Assembly (NCBI GenBank): GCA_025350465.1
Contig: JANXXU010000027.1
Span: forward strand, 84,795 to 148,794
DNA: 64,000 nt
Source of the DNA: Alphaproteobacteria bacterium
GTDB taxonomy: Bacteria > Pseudomonadota > Alphaproteobacteria > Micropepsales > Micropepsaceae
Direction: 5' to 3'
Made by a program: the position numbers and the translations under genes. Positions 8,460-17,429 of this stretch are shown here, piece after piece; the first letter of the stretch is position 1; each line of letters begins with the position of its first letter. The notes beneath the pieces were generated by a model. The model made no database searches and was not told where the DNA came from. It was given only the letters and a program-made list of their open reading frames with translations.

Positions 8460-8489
8460 ATCCTACGGAACCGGGCCTGAGTTGGATCA
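8460..8489 (-). promoter_or_regulatory. Putative ECF sigma (RpoE-type) promoter for rpoE-chrR-SDR
   Basis: Minus-strand TGATCC at 8489-8484, an 18-base spacer, and TAGGAT at 8465-8460. TGATCC with an 18-base spacer and a TA-rich -10 is the published style of promoter recognised by RpoE of the RpoE-ChrR pair. Transcription would begin near 8453, giving a leader of about 18 bases before the GTG start. The matching element on the other strand strengthens the call. Confidence 0.66.
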
Positions 8490-8528
8490 CCGACGGTGCC
8501 GAGCCCGGTTAAGCATTTTTTTCTCGAT

Positions 8529-8558
8529 TGATCCAACGGCCATAAGGGTGCGTAGCAA
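8529..8558 (+). promoter_or_regulatory. Putative ECF sigma (RpoE-type) promoter for FAD-DUF1365-cfa operon
   Basis: Plus-strand TGATCC at 8529-8534, an 18-base spacer and TAGCAA at 8553-8558. Same -35, same spacing and a similar -10 as the divergent copy serving the sigma-factor operon, 40 bases away. Transcription would start near 8565, about 20 bases before the TTG start of the FAD oxidoreductase. Confidence 0.66.
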
Positions 8559-8584
8559 GGCCAACCCAATGAGGTCGCAAACCC

Positions 8585-9931
8585 TTGTCACACCTTAACA
8601 TTGCTGTGGTCGGTTCCGGAATTTCCGGATTATCCGCAGCATGGCTGCTGTCGCAACGGCATAACGTCACACTGTTGGAGGCAGATGACCGTATCGGTGG
8701 ACACACGCACACGGTCGACGTCTGCGTCGATGGTGCCGCAATGGCCGTCGACACCGGCTTCATCGTCTATAACCGCGCCACCTATCCAAACCTGAGCGCG
8801 CTGTTCGACTATTTGAATGTGCCCACGGCTCCCTCCCACATGGGCTTTGCCGTGTCGCTCGCGGGCGGTCGCACCGAGTATTCGGGCAACAGCGCCCTTG
8901 GGATGCTGGGGACCTGGACAAATTTCGTCGACCCAGGTCACTGGCGCATGCTGCGCGACATCGCTCGCTTCTTCCGCACGGCGGCGAAGCACGCCGAGGC
9001 GCTAGGCGACCAGGTAACGCTTGGGCAATTCATCGCCGCTCAGGGTTATTCGCAGGATTTCCTCGACCGTCACCTCTTACCGTGCGTCGGCGCCATCTGG
9101 TCGTCGCCGCCCCGCCAGATGTTGGATTATCCAGCGAGCGCCTTCCTGAGATTCTTCGATAATCACGGCCTGTTGAAGTTCATCAACCGACCGCAATGGC
9201 GAACGGTTATCGGCGGCTCGCGCAAATACGTGCAGCAACTTTTCGCCGACGCGCCCATGCGCGCCTTGACCAATTGTCGCGTAACCTCGATCAAACGCTC
9301 ACGAGATAGCGTTACGCTGCATGCTCAGAACGGTTTTCACCAGACGTTCGATCAAGTCGTTGTTGCCGCCCACGCCGACCAAGCGCTCGCTATGCTAGAC
9401 GAGCCCAGTCTGGACGAGCGCCGCTACCTCCAGGCGTTCCGTTACACACGCAATCGCGCCGTGCTTCACCGTGACGAGACATTCATGCCGCGCAACCGCT
9501 GGCTTTGGTCGAGTTGGAATTATCTATCAGACTCGGGCGCCGACACCGCCGCCTCAACGATCACCTATTGGATGAACGCGCTTCAACCTCTTCCCACGAA
9601 GACAAATTATTTCGTCACCCTCAACCCGCATCGCGAGCCGGCGGACGGCACGATTGACCGCGATTTGTCTTACGATCACCCGATCTTCTCGCCCGAGACC
9701 GGGCGCGTGCAACGTGAGCTTTGGTCGCTGCAAGGTCGTCGACGGACTTGGTTTTGCGGTGCCCATTTCGGTGCAGGATTTCACGAAGACGGCTTACAAG
9801 CGGGTCTGGCGGTCGCCGAACAGCTGGGCTCCGTCAAGCGGCCGTGGACCCTCACCGCTCCATCGAACCGCATTCACGTGGCGTCGAGACCGTCTTTGTC
9901 TAGGCCTGTATTGGTCGAGGCCGCGGAATGA
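8585..9931 (+). CDS. FAD-dependent amine-oxidase-like oxidoreductase of the RpoE-ChrR regulon type
   Basis: 448 residues. The N-terminus has the Rossmann FAD motif VVGSGISGLSAAWLL followed by the acidic residue in LLEADDRIGGHTHTV. The C-terminus has the second FAD segment FCGAHFGAGFHEDGLQAG. This is the NAD/FAD-binding family that in alphaproteobacteria travels with DUF1365 and CFA-synthase genes under RpoE control. Its chemistry is unresolved; a role in modifying unsaturated or furan fatty acids has been proposed for neighbours. TTG at 8585 is the likely start, since the glycine motif begins only nine codons later and no in-frame ATG precedes it. It overlaps the next gene by ATGA. Confidence 0.85.
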   Translation: MSHLNIAVVGSGISGLSAAWLLSQRHNVTLLEADDRIGGHTHTVDVCVDGAAMAVDTGFIVYNRATYPNLSALFDYLNVPTAPSHMGFAVSLAGGRTEYSGNSALGMLGTWTNFVDPGHWRMLRDIARFFRTAAKHAEALGDQVTLGQFIAAQGYSQDFLDRHLLPCVGAIWSSPPRQMLDYPASAFLRFFDNHGLLKFINRPQWRTVIGGSRKYVQQLFADAPMRALTNCRVTSIKRSRDSVTLHAQNGFHQTFDQVVVAAHADQALAMLDEPSLDERRYLQAFRYTRNRAVLHRDETFMPRNRWLWSSWNYLSDSGADTAASTITYWMNALQPLPTKTNYFVTLNPHREPADGTIDRDLSYDHPIFSPETGRVQRELWSLQGRRRTWFCGAHFGAGFHEDGLQAGLAVAEQLGSVKRPWTLTAPSNRIHVASRPSLSRPVLVEAAE

Positions 9932-10707
9932 AGGGGCCTCTATCATGCCTCTATCACGGAGAGGTCGGTCACCGGCGCCTAGCGCCGGTGCAGCATGAAT
10001 TGCGCTACAGTGTCTACAATCTCTTTGCCAACATCGATGAACTGCCGCAGCTCGACCGGCGCTTGCGCCTATTCAGTTACAACCGCTTTAATTTCTTCTC
10101 CATCGCCGATCGCGATCACGGACCGGGCGACGGCACCGCGATCCGCGACCATATTTGGTCGCTCGTTAGGGCGACCGAGGCGGGCGCCGACGCTTCTCGC
10201 GTGTTCATGCTCTGCTATCCCCGCGTGCTGGGCTACGTTTTCAATCCGCTGACGGTCTATTACGCTTTCGATCGCCAGGGCAGGCTTCGTTTGATGATCT
10301 ACGAGGTCAACAACACGTTCGGCGAGCGCCACTCCTATGTGATTCCGACCGACGACAGCTCGCATCAGTCTTGCATCAAGAAATTGTATGTGTCGCCGTT
10401 CAACAAGGTGGAAGGCCACTACGACTTCAACATTCGGATACCCGATGACGAGCTCGCACTCGGCATAGCGTTGACCACACCCGATGGGCCGCGCATAAGC
10501 GCCTGGTTTTCCGGATCGCGGATTGCGCTGACCGATCGCGCTTTGCTTCACTCTTTTCTGGGTCTGCCGCTGCTGCCACTCAAAATTATCGGCGGCATAC
10601 ATTGGGAAGCAGCAAAGCTATGGCTCAAAGGCATGCGTCCGGTGACGCGGCCTGTGCCGCCCACACCAAGCACCTCGTTTGCCAAAACGGCTAAAGGCGT
10701 CAAATGA
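9928..10707 (+). CDS. DUF1365 family protein
   Basis: 259 residues; a conserved family without an established biochemical function, almost always beside the FAD oxidoreductase and CFA synthase genes. Visible family features are YHGEVGHRRLAPVQHEL at the start, LCYPRVLGYVFNPLTVYYAF near 90-109 and YEVNNTFGERHSYV near 120. No signal peptide or membrane segment is obvious. It is translationally coupled on both sides (ATGA overlaps at 9928 and 10704), so the three products are probably made together. Role in a lipid-modification pathway is inferred from this linkage only. Confidence 0.85.
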   Translation: MKGPLSCLYHGEVGHRRLAPVQHELRYSVYNLFANIDELPQLDRRLRLFSYNRFNFFSIADRDHGPGDGTAIRDHIWSLVRATEAGADASRVFMLCYPRVLGYVFNPLTVYYAFDRQGRLRLMIYEVNNTFGERHSYVIPTDDSSHQSCIKKLYVSPFNKVEGHYDFNIRIPDDELALGIALTTPDGPRISAWFSGSRIALTDRALLHSFLGLPLLPLKIIGGIHWEAAKLWLKGMRPVTRPVPPTPSTSFAKTAKGVK

Positions 10708-11912
10708 GTGCGACAATCATCGCAAGTCGATATGGCGCGGTCGACCGCCTAATCCTCGCCATCGCGCGTCGCGCAATAGGCGACGGTTTTGCCGGTCATC
10801 TCATACTCGTCCTGCCATCCGGCCGCGCGATCAAACTTGGCCGTGCCTTGCAGGAACCTGCCGCCGAAATTCACCTCAGATCCTACCAGGCCGTCTGGGC
10901 ATCTATCCGTCGCGCTTCATTAGGTCTGTGCGAATCCTACGTCGAGGGCCATTGGGACAGCCCCGACCCCACTCGGGTATTTGCCTTCCTCCTGGCCAAC
11001 AGCACGAAGCTCGACCGCGCAGCCCCGTTCGCCTCGCTCGGAAACTTGCTCGACCGGCTTTGGCATTTCCGGCGAAGCAACAGCCGCAGCGGTTCCAAGC
11101 GCAACATCGAAGCACACTACGATCTCGGTAACCAATTCTACAAGCTCTGGCTCGATGACACGATGACATACTCGGCGGCCTGGTTCGGCGGCGGAGCGCC
11201 GAGCCTTGAAGCAGCTCAGAACGCGAAATATCAACTAGTGCTCAATTCACTCGGCATAGCCCGCGGCCATAGTCTCCTAGAAATAGGATGCGGTTGGGGT
11301 GGTCTGGCGGACGCAGCAGCCGATATTGGCGTCGAGGTCACCGGCATAACCCTGTCCGAGGAACAGTTGGCGTTTGCGAGGAAGCGCTTGGGCAGTAGGG
11401 CCGATCTTCGTCTGCAGGACTATCGCGACGTGCAGGGCGAATTCGACCGCATCGCCTCCATCGAAATGATCGAAGCGGTGGGCGAGGCGTATTGGCCGAG
11501 TTACTTCCGCACGCTCTCCGATCGGCTCAAACCGGGCGGCATCGCCGCGATCCAAGCCATCACGATCGATCCAGGCTTATTTCAGCTCTATCGCCGCAGC
11601 GTCGACTTCATTCAGCGCCACATCTTTCCAGGTGGCATGTTACCAACAACGGATATTCTTAAGCGCCAGGCCGAAGCAGTTGGGCTCATCTATGAGCCAG
11701 TGCTGAGTTTCGGAAAGGACTACGAGCGGACCCTTCTGATCTGGCGCGAACGTTTCGAAGCAGCTTGGCCAAAGATTGCGGCACTTGGATTCGACGAGCG
11801 CTTCCGCCGCAAGTGGCTACTTTATCTGATCTACTGCGAAGAAGGGTTTCGCGCCCGCACTATCGATGTCGGATTGTACCGGCTGACGAAGCCTTGTCGA
11901 ATGGCCGGATAG
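10704..11912 (+). CDS. Cyclopropane-fatty-acyl-phospholipid synthase family methyltransferase
   Basis: 402-residue SAM-dependent enzyme acting on membrane phospholipid acyl chains. The class signature is IEAHYDLGNQFYKLWLDDTM, the SAM site is LLEIGCGWGG near residues 192-201, and FDRIASIEMIEAVGEAYW and IFPGGMLPTTD are the active-site segments of CFA synthases. The N-terminal ~90 residues form the usual lipid-binding extension. Last gene of the FAD-DUF1365-cfa operon. In Rhodobacter the related CfaA belongs to the singlet-oxygen response, and the promoter found upstream here fits that. Its product could be cyclopropane or other methylated acyl chains. Confidence 0.88.
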   Translation: MSATIIASRYGAVDRLILAIARRAIGDGFAGHLILVLPSGRAIKLGRALQEPAAEIHLRSYQAVWASIRRASLGLCESYVEGHWDSPDPTRVFAFLLANSTKLDRAAPFASLGNLLDRLWHFRRSNSRSGSKRNIEAHYDLGNQFYKLWLDDTMTYSAAWFGGGAPSLEAAQNAKYQLVLNSLGIARGHSLLEIGCGWGGLADAAADIGVEVTGITLSEEQLAFARKRLGSRADLRLQDYRDVQGEFDRIASIEMIEAVGEAYWPSYFRTLSDRLKPGGIAAIQAITIDPGLFQLYRRSVDFIQRHIFPGGMLPTTDILKRQAEAVGLIYEPVLSFGKDYERTLLIWRERFEAAWPKIAALGFDERFRRKWLLYLIYCEEGFRARTIDVGLYRLTKPCRMAG

Positions 11913-11952
11913 CTATAAACAATTCAAGCGAAATACAGGGATCGCTTCATCG

Positions 11953-12432
11953 TCACTTCGCTGTGGATGGATTGAGACGCCAGATGGCGAAATTGAGCGC
12001 CGCCGCAAATGTGACCCATGCGAGGTAAGGCAAGAGTAGCGACGCTGCCACGGCGTTAATGGGATAGAAGAGCAGCATCGTTGCGACGATTGATAGCCAA
12101 ACTAGCACGATGTTCAGGAAAGCGAGATTTGGACGGTGCAGGCCGAAGAAAATGGGCGTCCAGGCTGCGTTCAGGACAAGCTGCAGTCCATATACCGCGA
12201 GCGGCAGCGTGGCACCGGCGAAGCCGGCCTCCCGCCAAACCAGCCAACCGGAAACCGCAATCATGACGTACAGAATCGTCCAAACAGGCGCGAAGAGCCG
12301 GTTCGGCGGTCGCCAAGATGGTTTGGCTAGTCGCTCGTACCAATCACCGGGTCGAAAAAATGTCCCGGCGAGGGCCGCTAAAAAACAAGCGACGATGAAC
12401 CCAAGAAGTGCAACTAGCGAGGAAGCGTCCAT
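11953..12432 (-). CDS. tspO: TspO/MBR family tryptophan-rich membrane protein
   Basis: 159 residues with five predicted membrane helices. Family landmarks: WYERLAKPSWRPPNRLFAPV (31-50), VWTILYVMIAVSGWLVW, and LQLVLNAAWTPIFFGLHRPN (84-103). TspO binds tetrapyrroles and cholesterol-like ligands in the membrane and in Rhodobacter modulates oxygen-dependent gene expression. It converges on the CFA synthase gene with only 40 bp between and is divergent from the uncharacterised gene at 12517. No TGATCC-type promoter was seen upstream, so direct RpoE control is not supported. Confidence 0.9.
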   Translation of the reverse strand: MDASSLVALLGFIVACFLAALAGTFFRPGDWYERLAKPSWRPPNRLFAPVWTILYVMIAVSGWLVWREAGFAGATLPLAVYGLQLVLNAAWTPIFFGLHRPNLAFLNIVLVWLSIVATMLLFYPINAVAASLLLPYLAWVTFAAALNFAIWRLNPSTAK

Positions 12433-12516
12433 GGTTCTCCCATATCACGAACCGACCGATACCCTGATAACGGAAACCAACATCCGGTCAGCCCTGAAAC
12501 AACTGCTCCTATCTTA

Positions 12517-13035
12517 GTGAAGAAGCCCACGCGAAAGTCGATTGTCATTGTCAACGACCGGATGGAGCAGAATTGTCGGTACAGACTTATAGCCCCGATT
12601 GGCCGCGGATTTGATCCGGCATTCAAGCCGGAGCTAACACCGAAACAAATGCTTTCTCTCGGCGTCTTTGGCGGTAAGTACATGAACGACTGTCGGCGCG
12701 AATTTCCGACGAGTTGGTTCCAAAACGCGAAGCTTTCACACGACGGACGCGATTGCAGGCTGAATTATTTTGGCGTCGATGCGAGCCAGCCACTCTCGGT
12801 ATGGAGGAAAAAGGGATGGATCCATCCCCAGGACCCACGCGGATGGTTCCAGTGGTACTGCCGCTACTATATGGGCCGGCGCACCGAGGACGATGCGCGC
12901 CAGATCAAACGCTGGAAGGCGATGCGACGCCATATTGCGCAGGTGAAGAAGAATTGTGAGCCCGGCGATACGCGCTGTCGCCCGCGCCAGCGGCAGGCCT
13001 TGCTACATTGGGCTTACGACAGCCGGAAGCTCTGA
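12517..13035 (+). CDS. Conserved hypothetical protein with GWFQWYCRYYMGRR motif
   Basis: 172 residues from GTG at 12517, or 157 from ATG at 12562, which I find equally likely. Soluble, basic, no signal peptide. The centre reads FGGKYMNDCRREFPTSWF then GWIHPQDPRGWFQWYCRYY, and it ends CRPRQRQALLHWAYDSRKL; aromatic residues are dense, with five Trp after position 65. I recognise this as a recurring but unnamed family, and I do not know a function. It is divergent from tspO and beside the RpoE-type regulon, which hints at a stress link. It might bind nucleic acid or tetrapyrrole, but nothing in the sequence proves this. Confidence 0.7.
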   Translation: MKKPTRKSIVIVNDRMEQNCRYRLIAPIGRGFDPAFKPELTPKQMLSLGVFGGKYMNDCRREFPTSWFQNAKLSHDGRDCRLNYFGVDASQPLSVWRKKGWIHPQDPRGWFQWYCRYYMGRRTEDDARQIKRWKAMRRHIAQVKKNCEPGDTRCRPRQRQALLHWAYDSRKL

Positions 13036-13280
13036 ACGCGGCCGTCTTCAGGATTTGTTTCTTTCCTTTGGCTAACCTGGCGACGGCTCCTTCAGATCGG
13101 ATTGCGACGCGCGCGACATTGCAAGTGTCGCATTTCGGCGATCTCCGGCCATATGGCGCCACCGCGGCGAATGTCCGACATCCGGAGTGATCCGGACGTT
13201 CGCACCGCAGACTACGAATTCGCGAATTTGGCCCAAATGCCAAACCAGACATCATCAAGTGCTAGACTTGGTTCCCGAGG

Positions 13281-13303
13281 AAAGGGCGGGCGAGACCGCC
13301 CGC
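13281..13303 (-). terminator. Hairpin after the DEAD-box helicase gene
   Basis: Perfect 7-bp stem GCGGGCG/CGCCCGC with a 4-base loop (13286-13303), followed on the minus strand by CCTTTCC. It lies 14 bases beyond the helicase stop. The T-run is short, so termination efficiency is uncertain. Confidence 0.5.
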
Positions 13304-13316
13304 GCGCTCGTCGGAC

Positions 13317-14918
<1,602 letters not shown>

Positions 14919-15226
14919 ACGATAACAACAACTCCGGCGAGAGGTTTTTCTGTTCCCAAGGCCGGAATGCCCCTCGCAGGCAGACCAACCACGTACGGTC
15001 AGCAGTGGCTCCGCGCCGGTCGACTCAAATTAGGTCGTGCCGCGCGATCAGCAATATTGCAACGCAACATAGAGTTTAGTCGCCATTTGTCAACTCAAGG
15101 TGAAGATGAACGCCGTGAATCCGTCACGCTGCGGCGGTTTGCGTCGCTGCTATTGCAGCGGCGCCTCGGGCGCCTGATCTACGTACGCCTAGAGAGAGGA
15201 GAGCGCTCGAATTCTCCGCGTACGGC

Positions 15227-15259
15227 AATTTTGTCGATTTTGGCGATTTTGTCGCTAGG
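15227..15259 (+). repeat. 33-bp intergenic element, copy 1
   Basis: Contains three 9-bp units in tandem, TTTTGTCGA, TTTTGGCGA and TTTTGTCGC, then TAGG. It matches copy 2 at 28 of 33 positions and copy 3 (reverse complement) at 30 of 33. Confidence 0.85.
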
Positions 15260-15300
15260 TCGCGGCAGTCGTGGTCGCGGCCCTGGATGTGGGCAGCGGG

Positions 15301-15333
15301 GGTTTTGTCGATTTTGGCAATTTTGTCACAAGG
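15301..15333 (+). repeat. 33-bp intergenic element, copy 2
   Basis: Same orientation as copy 1, offset by 74 bp. Its units read TTTTGTCGA, TTTTGGCAA and TTTTGTCAC, then AAGG. Confidence 0.82.
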
Positions 15334-15407
15334 ATCTGAGTGTGCATTAATCCGTTCGAACGCGCGCGTTTCCGACACGCTTCGTTATACGCGAACACAG
15401 CGTTTAA

Positions 15408-15635
15408 CCCCCGCTCCGGAAATCGGCATTCGAGATATTCAGCTACGACTACACGATAGAGAGCCCTCCGGATGTCAGCGCGTTCGTAAAATGCCTCATG
15501 ACCGAAGAAGGAGATTTCTATCTGTCGCTTGATCCGTACGACGAGCGAGAAGCGTTTGTTTCGGACAAGGACAACGAGTTTTTCAGATCAAAGCTGGTGA
15601 AGCTTACAACCGGCGGTGCGCCTGCGAGCGCGTAA
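15408..15635 (+). pseudogene. Protein-like reading frame without a proper start; likely remnant
   Basis: After a stop at 15405 the frame is open for 75 codons to TAA at 15633 and reads like real protein (SAFEIFSYDYTIESPPDVSA, then EEGDFYLSLDPYDEREAFVS). The only ATG in frame is at 15498, which would give 45 residues; upstream protein-like sequence would be lost. Best explained as the 3' part of a gene that has lost its start, or a small gene with an unusual start. Family not recognised. It lies between copies of the 33-bp repeat. Confidence 0.35.
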
Positions 15636-15671
15636 CCAAGCTTACCCGTTGCGCATCAATCTTCGCGCGTT

Positions 15672-15708
15672 CGTCTCATCTTCCCTACCCACACGGGGGA
15701 GGGAGACG
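15672..15708. repeat. Imperfect palindrome of the GGGGGAGGGAGACG type
   Basis: Left arm CGTCTC...CCCT, right arm AGGGAGACG, separated by ACCCACACGGGGG-like sequence. It resembles the short G-rich palindromic repeats dispersed between genes in many alphaproteobacteria. Family assignment is by resemblance only. Confidence 0.45.
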
Positions 15709-15773
15709 CGCCCGATGGCGTGCGTGGGAGGTGCACCGGCCCGCTCAGGAGGCGAGTTTGGTATCGGCAAAGA

Positions 15774-15843
15774 AAATTGAACCACTAAGCACACGAAGGA
15801 CACGAAGCCGCTCTGACTCTTCGTGGCCTTCGTGGTTCAAATT
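15774..15843. repeat. ACGAAGG-type palindromic intergenic repeat
   Basis: Left arm 15774-15807 contains TTGAACCAC, then ACGAAGGACACGAAG. Right arm 15819-15843 is CTTCGTGGCCTTCGTGG followed by TTCAAATT. The arms are complementary except for about eight extra bases (CTAAGCAC) on the left, and could form a long hairpin. The GAACCACGAAGG/CCTTCGTGGTTC pattern is a widely dispersed bacterial intergenic palindrome in my experience; mobility is not proven. Confidence 0.65.
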
Positions 15844-16036
15844 GTTGTTGGCAGCGCGCTGCCCCCCCACCCGATCCTTCTCGCCCTTGCGGGCTCGAAC
15901 GATCGACCGCCCCACAGCGGGGGCGGTAGCAAGTGCTGTACGATCTGGACGCATGGCCGACAGTTCTATCCGTGGATACGGCTGACAGTTTTGGCCTTTG
16001 CGTCCTCATCAGTGTCCTTGATCTCTTCCGCCGGAC

Positions 16037-16069
16037 CCTAGCGACAAAATCTCCAAAATCGACAAAACC
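16037..16069 (-). repeat. 33-bp intergenic element, copy 3 (inverted)
   Basis: On the minus strand the units read TTTTGTCGA, TTTTGGAGA and TTTTGTCGC, then TAGG. Similarity to copy 1 continues inward (CTAGGTCGCGGC versus CTAGGGTCCGGC), so copies 1 and 3 form an inverted pair of about 45 bp around ~780 bp of DNA. No target-site duplication is obvious. Confidence 0.85.
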
Positions 16070-16140
16070 CTCCTCGCGCGGCTGCCGCCGGAGATTTGAC
16101 CGTCGGCCGTTTAATCTCCAACGCATTTGGAGGCCGGTCG

Positions 16141-16944
16141 TTGCGCGACGCACCAACGCTTGAAGGGATCGCCATTGCCTTCCTTATTCTGTCTGCGGCG
16201 TTCTTCGTGCTGCAGAAGCTGTTCCCGTCCGTTCCGGGCCAACGCATGTTTCGCCGTGGCTTCCTTACCGACGCGGTCTATTGGCTCTTCACCCCGTTCG
16301 TGACGCGGATCATCACGCCGATCGCCGTCGGGATCGCACTCATTCCGATCGCGATGGCGAACGGAATCGATATGAAGGACTTGGCCAAGGGCCACGGCGT
16401 CATCGGCGCCCAGCCGCTGCGGCAGCAGGCAATCGAAATCTTCGTCCTCGGCGACTTCATCGGCTATTGGCAGCATCGCTGGTTTCACGGCGGCTGGCGC
16501 TGGCCGTTTCATGCCGTGCACCATTCCAGCCAAGATCTGGATTGGCTCTCGTCCGCGCGCTTGCATCCGGTCAACGACGCGTTGGCGCGCATCTTTCAAG
16601 CGGTGCCGATCGTCGCCCTCGGCTTCAACGTCGCGGCGGTCGCGGCATTCGCCACCTTCGCCACGCTCTACGCGATCATGCTGCACGCCAACTTGAATTG
16701 GACCTATGGCCCACTGCGCTATCTGATCGCGAGCCCCGCCTTTCATCGCTGGCATCACACGAGCGCCGAGGAGGGCAGGGACAAGAATTTTGCAGGCTTC
16801 TTTCCTTTGTGGGATTTGCTCTTCGGAACGTTCTACATGCCCAGGGGCGAGCAGCCCGAAGTCTTCGGCGTGGACGATCCGGTGCCTTCAGGATTGTTGG
16901 GCCAAATGATCTATCCGTTCCGGCGATCAAGCTCGGCGCGATAG
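16141..16944 (+). CDS. Fatty acid hydroxylase / sterol desaturase family membrane protein
   Basis: About 267 residues with four or more membrane helices. It carries the di-iron histidine clusters of the superfamily: HRWFH, HAVHHS and HRWHHT, plus an intervening His in LHPVND. These enzymes hydroxylate or desaturate lipid chains at the membrane using O2; the substrate here is unknown. TTG at 16141 has GGAGG seven bases upstream and gives a start directly before the first helix. The frame is open to another TTG at 16096, whose GGAG is only two bases away. The 3' end overlaps the macrodomain gene tail-to-tail by 34 bp. Confidence 0.85.
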   Translation: MRDAPTLEGIAIAFLILSAAFFVLQKLFPSVPGQRMFRRGFLTDAVYWLFTPFVTRIITPIAVGIALIPIAMANGIDMKDLAKGHGVIGAQPLRQQAIEIFVLGDFIGYWQHRWFHGGWRWPFHAVHHSSQDLDWLSSARLHPVNDALARIFQAVPIVALGFNVAAVAAFATFATLYAIMLHANLNWTYGPLRYLIASPAFHRWHHTSAEEGRDKNFAGFFPLWDLLFGTFYMPRGEQPEVFGVDDPVPSGLLGQMIYPFRRSSSAR

Positions 16945-17429
16945 ATCGAGGCGTCGCTCTCACTGAAGCAGCAGAAGATGACGCGCGCCGCATGCGCATG
17001 CTTCGCGCCTTCGTCGATGGCAACCGCCGAGGCGCGGGTAATGGGAATTCCATAGACGCCGGTGCCGAGACTTGGGAAGGCGATGCTCTGCGCGTCGTGA
17101 GCCACCGCCAACGCCAGGGCGTTGCGATAGCAATTCGCCAGCAATCGCCAAACGTCTTGTTCGCGATGCTGCGCATAGACCGGCGCAACCGTGTGGATCA
17201 CGTGCTTCGCTTTGAGCTTGAAGCCGGGCGTGATCACCGCCTCGCCGGCCGGACAGCGCCCGATCGCCATCATCGCCTTGCCAAGCTCGGGACCCGCGGC
17301 CTTGTTGATCGCGCCGTCGACGCCACCGCCGGGAATTAGCCGGCTGTTCGCTGCATTGACGATGACGTCGACCTCAAGCGTCGTGATGTCGGCATGCACG
17401 ATCTCAATGCGTGCGAGCGCCGCTGCCAT
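16911..17429 (-). CDS. Macrodomain protein, likely O-acetyl-ADP-ribose deacetylase
   Basis: 172 residues, a single macrodomain. Signature segments: VHADITTLEVDVIVNAANS (11-29), GGGVDGAINKAAG with the ligand-binding loop (34-46), GEAVITPGFKL, and SLGTGVYGIP (the second ADP-ribose loop, 120-129). The YmdB/MacroD-type layout predicts hydrolysis of O-acetyl-ADP-ribose or removal of ADP-ribose from proteins. ATG at 17429 shares one base with the parE stop (TGATG), so the two are probably co-translated. It ends inside the last codons of the convergent hydroxylase gene. Confidence 0.9.
   Translation of the reverse strand: MAAALARIEIVHADITTLEVDVIVNAANSRLIPGGGVDGAINKAAGPELGKAMMAIGRCPAGEAVITPGFKLKAKHVIHTVAPVYAQHREQDVWRLLANCYRNALALAVAHDAQSIAFPSLGTGVYGIPITRASAVAIDEGAKHAHAARVIFCCFSESDASIYRAELDRRNG

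Larger units (their letters stand above)
14919..16140. other. 1.2-kb repeat-rich intergenic region
   Basis: No intact gene is supported here. It contains the helicase promoter area (from 14919), three copies of a 33-bp element, a reading-frame remnant, and at least two palindromic repeats (each listed separately). Copies 1 and 3 of the 33-bp element face each other and enclose 15260-16036. A further GC-rich inverted pair, CCGCCCC/GGGGCGG, lies near 15909-15929. The density of distinct repeat families is far above that of any other gap in the window. Confidence 0.7.

Noticed and set aside
12433..12516. Sigma-factor promoter between tspO and the hypothetical gene
   Set aside because: No TGATCC or close variant on either strand in this gap.
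15227..16069. CRISPR array made of the 33-bp repeats
   Set aside because: Only three copies, unequal spacing (74 bp and ~700 bp), one inverted, and no cas genes nearby.
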